Positions 25,424-33,924 of a DNA stretch of 64,000 bases are shown here, piece by piece (position 1 is the stretch's first letter; each line of letters starts with the position of its first letter). The notes under the pieces are model-generated. The model was not told where the DNA came from, ran no database searches, and worked only from the letters and a program-made list of their open reading frames with translations. The stretch comes from Gluconobacter albidus (GTDB lineage Bacteria > Pseudomonadota > Alphaproteobacteria > Acetobacterales > Acetobacteraceae), in contig NZ_BEWL01000004.1 of the NCBI RefSeq assembly GCF_002723915.1, forward strand, positions 148,094 to 212,093, in the 5' to 3' direction. Position numbers and translations under genes: made by a program.

Positions 25424-26341
25424 ATGGATGTCATCAAACTCCGCGCGGCAGAATGGATTGCACGCCTCCATGCCGAGGACTGCACGCCCCTCGACCATGA
25501 CATGTTCCGCGACTGGCTGGCGAGCGATCCCCGGAACGGACCGGTTTTCGAACATCTGACGGAACTGTGGGAACTCTCCGGAGGCGCGCGCACGCCCCAC
25601 GTCGTTGCAAAACCGGCTCAGACCGTCCGGCGCCCCGTGCTCAGCCGGCGTCATGCGCTGGCCGGACTGGTGGCAACGGTCTTTCTGGCCGTTCCCCCGT
25701 GGGAGGGCGCACATGCGCGCCGGATCGAGGAGACCGGGATCGGAAGCATCCGCGATGTCCACCTCACGCCCCGGACGGATTGCCGCCTCGACACCCAGAC
25801 GCGCCTCGTAGTGGGGCCGAACGGACAGCAGGCGCGGCTGTGTCACGGGCAGATCCTGCTCTCGGTTGCAGGGCCGGACCCGTTCCATCTTTCCGCCGAT
25901 GGCATGACGGTACAGCTTCATGACCAGACTTCCGCCGATATCCGCATCAATCGCGGCAATACGGAAGTCACGGCCATCCGGGGCAAGGTGTTCCTGACCG
26001 CCGCAACCCTGCGTGAAACGGGACGCTGGGTGATGCCCGGACAGCGCCTGCGGATGTATCGCAACGGAGGCTGGAACATTGATTACCCCGATCTGGAGAC
26101 GCTGCTGTCCTGGCAGGGCGGTGAACTGGTCTTCCGCAACCAGCCGCTGGCCGAGGTGATCGAGGAAATTAACCGTTACGCTTCCCGCCAGATCGTCCTG
26201 TCCGCGCCGCGTCTGGCGTCGCAGCGTCTGAGCGGCGTGTATCACGTGCGTCAGGGAGATGCGTTTTTGCAGATGCTCCCGCATCTGCTGCCCCTGCGGA
26301 TCCGCCCGGCCCACAACACGTATGAAATCATCGCTTTGTGA
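25424..26341 (+). CDS. FecR-type anti-sigma factor
   Basis: An inner-membrane regulator, 305 aa. The N-terminal cytoplasmic DUF4880 domain (AAEWIARLHAED, WLASDPRNGPVFEHL) would hold the sigma factor. One membrane helix follows (HALAGLVATVFLAVP), then the periplasmic FecR domain. The C-terminal region (VIEEINRYASRQIVLSAP, LSGVYHVRQG) resembles the part that contacts the receptor STN domain. It sits between the sigma and receptor genes. Confidence 0.9.
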   Translation: MDVIKLRAAEWIARLHAEDCTPLDHDMFRDWLASDPRNGPVFEHLTELWELSGGARTPHVVAKPAQTVRRPVLSRRHALAGLVATVFLAVPPWEGAHARRIEETGIGSIRDVHLTPRTDCRLDTQTRLVVGPNGQQARLCHGQILLSVAGPDPFHLSADGMTVQLHDQTSADIRINRGNTEVTAIRGKVFLTAATLRETGRWVMPGQRLRMYRNGGWNIDYPDLETLLSWQGGELVFRNQPLAEVIEEINRYASRQIVLSAPRLASQRLSGVYHVRQGDAFLQMLPHLLPLRIRPAHNTYEIIAL

Positions 26342-26440
26342 CGTTTCGATGAAAACCGCTGCATAACGCTGAGGTTTTTGGTTTTTCATCTGTCTTCCTG
26401 TTGAGACCGCTTTCAGGCCCGACGACAGGAAACGAGCCCC

Positions 26441-29125
26441 ATGACCCCGCCCTCCCGTTACCCCCGCCGCACCGTTCTGCTTCTGTCGGCAGGCGCGACC
26501 ATTCTGACGCACTCGCTGTCCAGCGCTTTCGCCGCACCCGCCGCTCCGGTGCACATCGCGCCGCAGTCCATGGCGCAGGCCCTCGTGACGCTGGGGCATC
26601 AGACGGGCCGCAACATCATCTTCACTTCCGATGCCGTGGCCCATCTGCGCGCCCCTGCCGTGGACGGCACGCTGTCGCCCGACGATGCGGTCAGGCGCCT
26701 GCTGCGGGGAAGCGGACTGAAGGCCGAGGCCATGCCGGATGGCGGCGTCATCATCCGCAAGGACCCCTCCGCGCGCCCAAAGTCGCAGCGCCTGCGTGAA
26801 GCGCAGGCGCATGACATCGAACAGATCGTCGCCACCGGCCACCGCACACGCTCGGTCATGAGTGTCAGCGGCGACGAAATGCAGACGCTCATGCCGGGCC
26901 AGAGCCCGATGCAGGCGCTGGATCTGCTGCCGGGTGTCACGTTCACCAACGTCGATCCCTGGGGGAACAACGAACAGAACTCCAGTATCTACGTCCATGG
27001 CTTCAACCAGAACCAGCTCGGCTACACGATGGACGGCGTGCCGCTCGGCGCCGGGGCTTACGGCAACTATAACGGCCTGTCCCCGCAGCGCGCAGCGATC
27101 AGTGAAGACATCGGATCGACATCCCTGTCGTCAGGCGCCGGTGCGCTGGGCACGACTTCGACCAGCAATCTGGGCGGGACGATCGAATTCACCACGCGCG
27201 ATCCGAAGCAGAAGGCTGGTGCCACAATCAACCAGACCTTTGGCAGCTATTCCACATTCCGGACATTCGCGCGGGTCGATACGGGCAATTTCGGCAAAGG
27301 CAATTCCGCCTATATGGCGTTTGCCCGTCAGGACGCCCGTCCGTGGAACCTCGGCAATGCCAACCGGCAGGGCGGTTATCAGGTGAACGGAAAATTCGTC
27401 CATAAAGGCGAAAACACAACCATCACCGCCTATTTCGACTGGCAGAACAAGGCCGAGCCGAACACGCAGGGTTTAACCGCCCCGACCGACCTGTATGCCC
27501 GCGGGGCCTTCTTCCCGGATCTGAACGCCGCCATGGCAGGATACCCGGCTGAAAGCTCCACCAAAGCCGGACCGGCAACGCCCAACAACAAATATTATTT
27601 CTCCGCCGCACAGCGGACCGATTATCTGACCTATCTGAAAATTTCCCACCGGTTCTCCCCGAACCTGAACTGGGACAACCAGCTTTACTTCCACTACGAC
27701 GACGGTGCAGGCGTGGTGGCAACCTCCATTCGCACGAACGCGATCCTGACGATCCTCGGCTCCTATCTCGACCCGACCGGCACGAAATACATCAAGAACG
27801 GGCAGTTCACCTACAGCGTCGCAGGCATTGATCCGAAGGTCTGGAACGCCACGGGAGGAACGGGTTTCGCCGTCCGCACCACGGAATACAGCGACTATCG
27901 CGGCGGTCTGATCAGCACGCTGCATTATCGTCTCGGCCATCACAACATCGAGCTGGGTGGCTGGTATGAGCGCAACAACAACGAACAGGGCCGCTACTGG
28001 TATCCGCTGACGCAGAATGACACGCTGACACCCTATACACGCCCGACCAACCCGCTGTTCACGCAGTGGAACAACGCGTTCTACACCAACACCTTCGTCA
28101 CGCATCTTCAGGACAGCTGGAAGGTGACGTCACGCCTGACGCTGACGGCGGGCTTCAAGTCCGAGATGGTCTATACGAACGGCACCCTCCCGGTGGCCGC
28201 CCTGCCGCAGTCCCTCGCCTCTTCGGTGAAGGGAGCGAAAACGATCGTCGATACCAGCACCCACACCGTCGCGGGTGGCACCATTCCGTCTTACAAACCG
28301 TTCCTGCCCGCTTTCGGTGCATTGTGGAATGTCACACAGCACGAACAGCTCTTTGCCAATATTCAGGAAAACATGAACTCCTTCGCCGCCACCGGCTACG
28401 GCTCGACGTCTCCGTGGGCCGTGTCCGATCAGGCAGATTTCGAGAAGTTCAAGCGCAGCGGCAAGCCGGAAACGTCCTGGACCTATGAAACCGGCCTCCG
28501 CACCAGCCACCCGATCAATACGCGCATCCTGACCGGGATCAGCGGACAGCTCGAATATTATCACGTCGATTTCTTCAACCGCCTCGGCACCATTTCACCG
28601 CCGGGTCAGGGCATTTCAGGCGTCGGCAATACGGTGGCGAACCTCGGCAGCGTCTCGACAAACGGCATGGACATGTCGTTCACCCTGCGCTTCGGACCGC
28701 ATTTCTCGATCTATGATGCCGTGTCCTATGTCAGTAGCATCTACGGCAACGACTTCATGGATGGCGCGACGCTCTATGCCACCAAGGACAAGAAGATTCC
28801 GGCCATTCCGGCATGGTCCGACAAGTTCGCCGTCAACTACAATCAGGGCGGCTTCAACGCCCAGTTCAGCGGCAGCTATATGGGCGTCCGTCCGGGGACC
28901 ATCACCAACAGCGTCATGGTGCCACCGCGCGTGCAGCTCGCCTTCAGTTCCAGCTACACGTTCCACCAGATCCCACACATGAACAGTCTCAAGCTCCAGT
29001 TCAACGCCAGCAACCTGACGAATGCGCGCTCCTGGTCCACGATCGCCGCCGGCGACGCCAACACCTATACCGGCTACCCCACCGCTCCGCGTATGTTCTT
29101 CGGAACAGTGTCCGCAGCCTTCTGA
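26441..29125 (+). CDS. TonB-dependent receptor with STN signalling domain
   Basis: An outer-membrane transducer of 894 aa. After the signal peptide lies a secretin/TonB short N-terminal (STN) domain (about residues 40-105, SMAQALVTLGHQTGRNIIF and GTLSPDDAVRRLLRGSGL). Next are the plug (LMPGQSPMQALDLLPGVTF) and a large barrel ending in FGTVSAAF, the expected terminal Phe. The STN domain means ligand binding can signal to the FecR protein encoded upstream. Ligand is unknown; the divergent phoD gene allows a phosphorus-containing ligand as well as a siderophore. Confidence 0.92.
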   Translation: MTPPSRYPRRTVLLLSAGATILTHSLSSAFAAPAAPVHIAPQSMAQALVTLGHQTGRNIIFTSDAVAHLRAPAVDGTLSPDDAVRRLLRGSGLKAEAMPDGGVIIRKDPSARPKSQRLREAQAHDIEQIVATGHRTRSVMSVSGDEMQTLMPGQSPMQALDLLPGVTFTNVDPWGNNEQNSSIYVHGFNQNQLGYTMDGVPLGAGAYGNYNGLSPQRAAISEDIGSTSLSSGAGALGTTSTSNLGGTIEFTTRDPKQKAGATINQTFGSYSTFRTFARVDTGNFGKGNSAYMAFARQDARPWNLGNANRQGGYQVNGKFVHKGENTTITAYFDWQNKAEPNTQGLTAPTDLYARGAFFPDLNAAMAGYPAESSTKAGPATPNNKYYFSAAQRTDYLTYLKISHRFSPNLNWDNQLYFHYDDGAGVVATSIRTNAILTILGSYLDPTGTKYIKNGQFTYSVAGIDPKVWNATGGTGFAVRTTEYSDYRGGLISTLHYRLGHHNIELGGWYERNNNEQGRYWYPLTQNDTLTPYTRPTNPLFTQWNNAFYTNTFVTHLQDSWKVTSRLTLTAGFKSEMVYTNGTLPVAALPQSLASSVKGAKTIVDTSTHTVAGGTIPSYKPFLPAFGALWNVTQHEQLFANIQENMNSFAATGYGSTSPWAVSDQADFEKFKRSGKPETSWTYETGLRTSHPINTRILTGISGQLEYYHVDFFNRLGTISPPGQGISGVGNTVANLGSVSTNGMDMSFTLRFGPHFSIYDAVSYVSSIYGNDFMDGATLYATKDKKIPAIPAWSDKFAVNYNQGGFNAQFSGSYMGVRPGTITNSVMVPPRVQLAFSSSYTFHQIPHMNSLKLQFNASNLTNARSWSTIAAGDANTYTGYPTAPRMFFGTVSAAF

Positions 29126-29135
29126 ACACAACACA

Positions 29136-29164
29136 CCCCTTCCCCGCTTTCTCCGGGGAAGGGG
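29136..29164. terminator. Strong bidirectional hairpin after TonB receptor
   Basis: Perfect 11-bp GC-rich stem, CCCCTTCCCCG (29136-29146) with CGGGGAAGGGG (29154-29164), around a 7-nt loop. It is placed between the receptor stop (29125) and the convergent methyltransferase stop (29173). It lacks a clear U-tract, but position and stability fit termination in both directions. Confidence 0.7.
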
Positions 29165-29172
29165 CACAGGTT

Positions 29173-29835
29173 TCAGGAACGCGCCGGCAACGGGCTAAAC
29201 TGCCAGACGCTTTCGGAGGCCGGGCACCGCCCTTTCAGGCCCCCTTCGACCTCCCGGTTTTCCAGACGCCTGATCTCGTAAGCCTCTCCGTAAACTTCGC
29301 GCACAAAGGCCTCGTCCACGGAAAACGGCGGTCCCTTCAGGCAGGACTGATCATAGGCCAGCGTCACGAGCAGTTCCGACACGGGGCCAGTCAGCGCCAG
29401 AAGATGGGTGACATAAACCCGCCGCAGATCTTCCGGCAGGGCAATCAGCGCGGCACGGTCATAAATGGCCTCCACCGGGCCAAGGACATCCGGCGTCAAA
29501 TCGAAAATATTACCTGCAAAAATACAGATGCCTCCTGCCGAGAAACGCCGGAGCGCACCAACCTGAACCACATCGGGCGTGACGCCGAGATTATCGAAAA
29601 AGCACCCGACCGCGATATCGCTGAGTTCACATCCGATAACCCGATACCCCTGCCCCGCAAGCCAGACCATGTCCTGACTCATGCCGCACAGAGGCACAAA
29701 AATCCGCGCTCCGGCAGACAGGTCCAGCGCGGCGATATGGCGGGTCAGAAGCGGATTGGCCCCCGCTTCATGAAAGCCCGTCTCACCGCGTTCCCATTTT
29801 TCCTGCCAGAAAACGGCATTCGACGCGACATCCAT
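29173..29835 (-). CDS. tpm: Thiopurine S-methyltransferase family protein
   Basis: A SAM-dependent methyltransferase, 220 aa. The family N-terminus FWQEKWERGETGFHE and the SAM-binding region VPLCGMSQDMVWLAGQGY followed by VIGCELS are clear. Bacterial TPMTs methylate selenium and tellurium compounds and thiopurines, giving metalloid tolerance. I start at MDVASNAVFW (ATG 29835); the open frame continues upstream without homology. It is divergent from the helicase gene, 96 bases away. Confidence 0.9.
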   Translation of the reverse strand: MDVASNAVFWQEKWERGETGFHEAGANPLLTRHIAALDLSAGARIFVPLCGMSQDMVWLAGQGYRVIGCELSDIAVGCFFDNLGVTPDVVQVGALRRFSAGGICIFAGNIFDLTPDVLGPVEAIYDRAALIALPEDLRRVYVTHLLALTGPVSELLVTLAYDQSCLKGPPFSVDEAFVREVYGEAYEIRRLENREVEGGLKGRCPASESVWQFSPLPARS

Positions 29836-29931
29836 AAATCCGGCTTTCTCCCTGCTTTTCACGGCTGAGACTGCGCCGCCCTGCACGGGAGAAGCAATGG
29901 CATGTGCTGGAAAAATGTGAGAAAAGCCCCC

Positions 29932-31254
29932 ATGGTCATGCTCACCCCCTCCCAGCGGCAGGCGCTCGATGAAATCATTGCCGCCCATGCCGCAGGCCTG
30001 CCGACGCATCTGCTGACGGGATATGCGGGCAGCGGCAAAACGACGCTGATGCAGGCCGTCGCCCGGCATTTCATGGGCGAGAAAAAGGTGGTGGTCATCA
30101 CGGCCCCCACCCACAAGGCCACGGCAGTCCTACGCTCGAAAGTGGACCGGGACGTGGACTGCCGCACCATCCAGAGCCTGCTGAGCCTTCAGCCGTCCTC
30201 ACAGGGCACGACCACGACGCTCGTGCGCTCCAAGCGGCCGCAGACGATCGCCGATGGCATCGTGATCGTCGATGAATGTTCGATGCTCTCGGCGGAACTG
30301 ATGAACTGGATCCGCGATCTGCTGCGCTACTGCTTCGTGCTGTTCGTAGGCGACCCGGCACAGCTTCCGCCTGTTGGAGAAGCCGCCTCCCCCTCGTTTT
30401 CCGTGCCCTCCCGCTCCCATCTCGACACCGTCGTACGACAGGCGGCAGGCAATCCGATCCTCGAAGCCGCGACCCTCATCCGCCAGAGTCAGGGCAGTGA
30501 AGCCGACTGGAGCTGGGTCCGCGATGCCCGTCAGGAACAGACCGGCCTGTTCCTGCCCAAGGATGTGGAAAGCTGGGTCCGCAAGGCCTTCCTGTCCGAC
30601 GCATTCGACGCCGATAACGACTGGTGCCGCTATCTGTGCTGGACCAATGCACGGGTGCATCAGATCAACCGGATGGTCCGGCTCTGGCGTTATGGCGGCG
30701 AAACACCCACCCCCTTCATGCCCGGCGAACGCGTGGTGTCCCGCGCACCGTTTTCCATCCAGCAAGAAGAAAGCGGCCCACGTCAGGCCATCGCCACGAA
30801 CGAGGAAGTCCTCGTCATGGACATCAAACCCGGCCGTCTGTCCTACAAGTTTGAGCTGTGCAAGGACGTTCCAGCCTGGGTGGCCGATCTGGCGTCATGG
30901 GAAGTCACGCTGCTAACGATGGCGGGCGAGGAAATCACTGGCCATATCGTGCAGAACCCGAAAGATCTGGAGGCCGTGGACCGGCGTCTGGTGCAGGAAG
31001 CGAAACAGCAGCACCGACGCTGGAGTCACCGTTTCGCCTTCCACAACGCCCTGCTCCAGCTTCAGGCGATCTATGCCATGACGGTCCATACGGCGCAGGG
31101 CAGCACGTTCAAAAACGTGTTCGTGGATCTCGGCGACATCGGCCGTCGCGCCCGGCAGAACCCGCTGGAGACGCAGCAGCTCTGCTATGTGGCGGTCACG
31201 CGCGCGACGGACATGGTGTTCCTCGTCAACACGGCGGGTCTTTCCGCACAATAG
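29932..31254 (+). CDS. Dda/RecD-like superfamily 1B DNA helicase
   Basis: About 440 aa. Walker A is GYAGSGKTTLMQ, motif II VIVDECSML, motif III VGDPAQLPPVGE. The C-terminal UvrD_C_2-type part has MTVHTAQGSTFKNVFVD and CYVAVTRATD. It resembles phage T4 Dda and short RecD-like 5'-3' helicases rather than full RecD2 (about 700 aa). Start at ATG 29932 (MVMLTPSQRQAL); upstream in-frame codons to 29902 are unlike the family. A role in replication or repair is likely, but this context is not informative. Its end overlaps the convergent BASS transporter by 29 bases. Confidence 0.85.
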   Translation: MVMLTPSQRQALDEIIAAHAAGLPTHLLTGYAGSGKTTLMQAVARHFMGEKKVVVITAPTHKATAVLRSKVDRDVDCRTIQSLLSLQPSSQGTTTTLVRSKRPQTIADGIVIVDECSMLSAELMNWIRDLLRYCFVLFVGDPAQLPPVGEAASPSFSVPSRSHLDTVVRQAAGNPILEAATLIRQSQGSEADWSWVRDARQEQTGLFLPKDVESWVRKAFLSDAFDADNDWCRYLCWTNARVHQINRMVRLWRYGGETPTPFMPGERVVSRAPFSIQQEESGPRQAIATNEEVLVMDIKPGRLSYKFELCKDVPAWVADLASWEVTLLTMAGEEITGHIVQNPKDLEAVDRRLVQEAKQQHRRWSHRFAFHNALLQLQAIYAMTVHTAQGSTFKNVFVDLGDIGRRARQNPLETQQLCYVAVTRATDMVFLVNTAGLSAQ

Positions 31255-32173
31255 GCCGCGACGCCCAGAGCGACGCCAGAATGGACCCTGAAACATTGTG
31301 CCAGACCGAGAAAACCGCGCCCGGAAGTGCGGCCAGCGGGGAAAAGTAAAGACGCCCCAGCGTGGCGGCCAGCCCCGAATTCTGCATCCCGACTTCCAAC
31401 GCCAGCGTCCGGCAGACACTTTCGTCAAACCCGAGCAAACGGCCGCCCCAGTAGCCCCCCAGAAGCCCGACCCCGTTATGCAGGATGACAGCCAGCAGCA
31501 TGATGGGACCGGCCTCCTTCAGAGACGGCCCCACACCGGCCACGATCGCTCCGATAATGAGCAGGATCGACATCATGGCCACCAGCGGCAGAGCCGGCTC
31601 GACGCGTCGTACCGCCCGATGACAGAAAGTATTGAGAACAACACCAGCCAGAACGGGAAGTGCCACCATCGTCACGATGCTGCGAAACAGCGCCCAGCTA
31701 TCCACCGCAACGCCCGCCGAGACATAGAACCGCACCAGAAGCGGCGTCGCAACGATCCCGACGAGCGTTGAAAACGCACTGATGCTGACGGAAAGCGCAA
31801 CATCCCCACGTGACAGATAGATCATGACGTTGGACGCCGTACCACTCGACACGCACCCTACCAGCACCATGCCCGTCATCAGCGCAGGCGACAGTCCCAG
31901 CAGATGCGCGATCCCCCACGCCGCAAGCGGCATGACGAGATAGTGCAGCCCCACCCCTGCCAGAACCGGCGCGGGCCTGCGGAGAATTCGCCCGAAATCG
32001 GCCGGGGTCAGGGAAACGCCCATCGTGAACATGACGAACGCCAGAAGCGGCGTGATGACGGGAACGAGTGTCAGAAACGGTCCGGGCAGGAGAAGGGCAA
32101 GCCCGGACACCACAATGGCCCAGAGCGGAAAAAGACGCGTCATCACTGCAGCCGGACCATCTCGCAGAAACAT
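31226..32173 (-). CDS. Bile acid:sodium symporter (BASS) family transporter
   Basis: An inner-membrane protein, up to 315 aa, with about nine to ten hydrophobic segments. Family features are FVMFTMGVSLTPADF near residue 47, GCVSSGTASNVMIYLS near 105 and the late EVGMQNSGLAATL. Relatives include PanS (pantoate/ketopantoate) and other organic-anion transporters, so bile acids are not implied. ATG 32173 is used; ATG 32143 (MTRLFPLWAI) would begin closer to the first helix and is possible. It stands alone on the minus strand. Confidence 0.88.
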   Translation of the reverse strand: MFLRDGPAAVMTRLFPLWAIVVSGLALLLPGPFLTLVPVITPLLAFVMFTMGVSLTPADFGRILRRPAPVLAGVGLHYLVMPLAAWGIAHLLGLSPALMTGMVLVGCVSSGTASNVMIYLSRGDVALSVSISAFSTLVGIVATPLLVRFYVSAGVAVDSWALFRSIVTMVALPVLAGVVLNTFCHRAVRRVEPALPLVAMMSILLIIGAIVAGVGPSLKEAGPIMLLAVILHNGVGLLGGYWGGRLLGFDESVCRTLALEVGMQNSGLAATLGRLYFSPLAALPGAVFSVWHNVSGSILASLWASRPIVRKDPPC

Positions 32174-32400
32174 TCTTCAGGGGGCATTTGATCCATCGCG
32201 TCAAAGAGGACAAAAAAAGTTCTTATGCCGGGTGACGGCGATTCCGTCACCCGCCGAGAAGAAAGACCCAGCCCGAAAAATGCCATTAACCTCAAGGTAA
32301 GGTCGAGCTGTCTTTATTGTTTTTGTGAGGAATCGAAGTCTGTCCATCAGCATTTTCGGGAGTGGCCTGTGCGGCCTGTTCAATAACCCATGCAGTATCC

Positions 32401-33597
32401 ATGACACCTGATCCGCCCACTCTGCTTGGGTACAGCACGGTTATTTTCCTGCTTCTGGGCATTCATTTCATCCTAACCGAGTTTTCCGGCAGACGATGGT
32501 CCCGCATGGCATGGTATGGGGCCCCGTTCTTTCTGGGGGCGGTCTCCGGCCTGTTCTCGACTGTTCACGCCGTTCTGCCAGGGCTGTGGGGATTCCGTCT
32601 GAGTGCCCTGTTCATGATCATGGCCTTCGGAGCCGCGTGGCAGGCCATGCGGATCATATTAGGATACCCCCCAAGGGTTTTCCCTGTTCTACTGGCCTGC
32701 ATCGCCTTTTTTGTCCTTTCTGCTCTGGCCGGTCCGACAGGGCTGTTCCGTGTGCTCAGCACGGCCTTTCGTTTGAGCGCGCTTGCCATACTCCATGTTC
32801 TCGGAATCCAAGATCTCCGGCACGCCACCCAGATCAGAACACCCGCACGGCGCAATCTGGAGAAGCTTCTGACCCTCTATGCAGGGTTTTATTTCCTGCT
32901 GGTGGCGCTCGTTGTGTGGATACCGGCCCCGCTGGGCGCTGCTCCGGCCACCATCTGGGCGGTTGCGAGTTATAATTTCCTGACCGTCATCGAAGTGGCG
33001 CTGTTCGCTCTGGGCATGATCGCCATCCCCTGGGAGCAACTGGCCTTCCAGCAGCAGGAACTGATCCTTCAGGACCCTCTTTCAGGAGGCGGCAACCGCC
33101 GGGCCTTTCAGGCATGGCTGGAAAATGACGGAAAAAACTGCGCCCACGAAGCGCTTCTCATGGTCGATATCGACCATTTCAAAAACATCAACGACGTGCA
33201 TGGCCACGCGATCGGGGATCAGATCATCATCGCCATGGGTCGTGTCTGTAAAGATCTCCTTTACCCCACAACGACACTGTTCCGCATTGGCGGAGACGAA
33301 TTTGTCGTTGTTTTCCAGTGTGGCAGTGTTGACGAGATGCTCGCCACGGCCCAGCGCCTCCGCAACGCTTTCTCAGCCGAAACGCATGTGATCGGAGAGG
33401 AAGGCATCACTGCAACACTCAGCATCGGCGCGGCCCTGTGCCCCGGGACGGGCATCAGCCGGACAGATCTTCTGGCCCGGGCCGATAATGCCCTTTATGC
33501 CGCCAAGCAGACAGGCCGAGACCGCGTGGTGCATTTCGCACACGAAGAAAACCCTTCCCCGCCTGACATTTCCGACACGTCCACACCATGCCCCTGA
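32401..33597 (+). CDS. Membrane-bound diguanylate cyclase (GGDEF)
   Basis: 398 aa. The N-terminal half has about six to seven hydrophobic segments as a membrane sensor. The C-terminal GGDEF domain starts at DPLSGGGNRRAF, contains MVDIDHFKNINDVHGHAIGD, and has the intact active site RIGGDEFVVVF. It should make cyclic di-GMP from GTP. The inhibitory I-site (RxxD five residues before GGDEF) is absent; the corresponding residues read around YPTTT, so product feedback is probably lost. An upstream GTG at 32362 is an alternative start. No EAL domain. Confidence 0.9.
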   Translation: MTPDPPTLLGYSTVIFLLLGIHFILTEFSGRRWSRMAWYGAPFFLGAVSGLFSTVHAVLPGLWGFRLSALFMIMAFGAAWQAMRIILGYPPRVFPVLLACIAFFVLSALAGPTGLFRVLSTAFRLSALAILHVLGIQDLRHATQIRTPARRNLEKLLTLYAGFYFLLVALVVWIPAPLGAAPATIWAVASYNFLTVIEVALFALGMIAIPWEQLAFQQQELILQDPLSGGGNRRAFQAWLENDGKNCAHEALLMVDIDHFKNINDVHGHAIGDQIIIAMGRVCKDLLYPTTTLFRIGGDEFVVVFQCGSVDEMLATAQRLRNAFSAETHVIGEEGITATLSIGAALCPGTGISRTDLLARADNALYAAKQTGRDRVVHFAHEENPSPPDISDTSTPCP

Positions 33598-33609
33598 CGG
33601 TCCGGATCT

Positions 33610-33924
33610 TCACTCTTTCCTGAGTGCTGCAGCCCGGACTTCGGCGGTTGTAAGCAGAAGCTCCCTGTACCGGGCCAACCCGGCCCAGCCCAGCGCGACG
33701 AGCAGCGCCGCAACCGAGAAGGTCGCAACCCAAACCGGAATTGCCGTGGAGGCACGCTCCGCAACACACACACCCAGCACCATTGGAGGCAATACAAACC
33801 GGAGAGCCCGTGTCCTCTGAAGCCATGCAGGTTTCTGAAGGCGCGCAAAACGCAGCATTTTCGGCTCATGACAGGCCTGCAGCAGCAGAAACAGGCTCCA
33901 TAGAAATATGCACAGAGCGATCAT
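33610..33924 (-). CDS. DUF3325-type iron-uptake accessory membrane protein
   Basis: 104 aa with three hydrophobic segments (IALCIFLWSLFLLLQA, LRFVLPPMVLGVCVA and VWVATFSVAALLVALGWAG). It is the last gene of a four-gene TonB-receptor operon in the order receptor, DUF3649, PepSY, DUF3325, a layout known in proteobacterial siderophore loci. The ATG at 33924 forms TGATG with the PepSY stop. The longer open frame upstream overlaps the PepSY gene and has no homology. Exact function is unknown. Confidence 0.78.
   Translation of the reverse strand: MIALCIFLWSLFLLLQACHEPKMLRFARLQKPAWLQRTRALRFVLPPMVLGVCVAERASTAIPVWVATFSVAALLVALGWAGLARYRELLLTTAEVRAAALRKE

Noticed and set aside
25391..26998. 535-codon minus-strand open frame opposite fecR and the TonB receptor start
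   Set aside because: It spans two convincing plus-strand genes and has no domain of its own.
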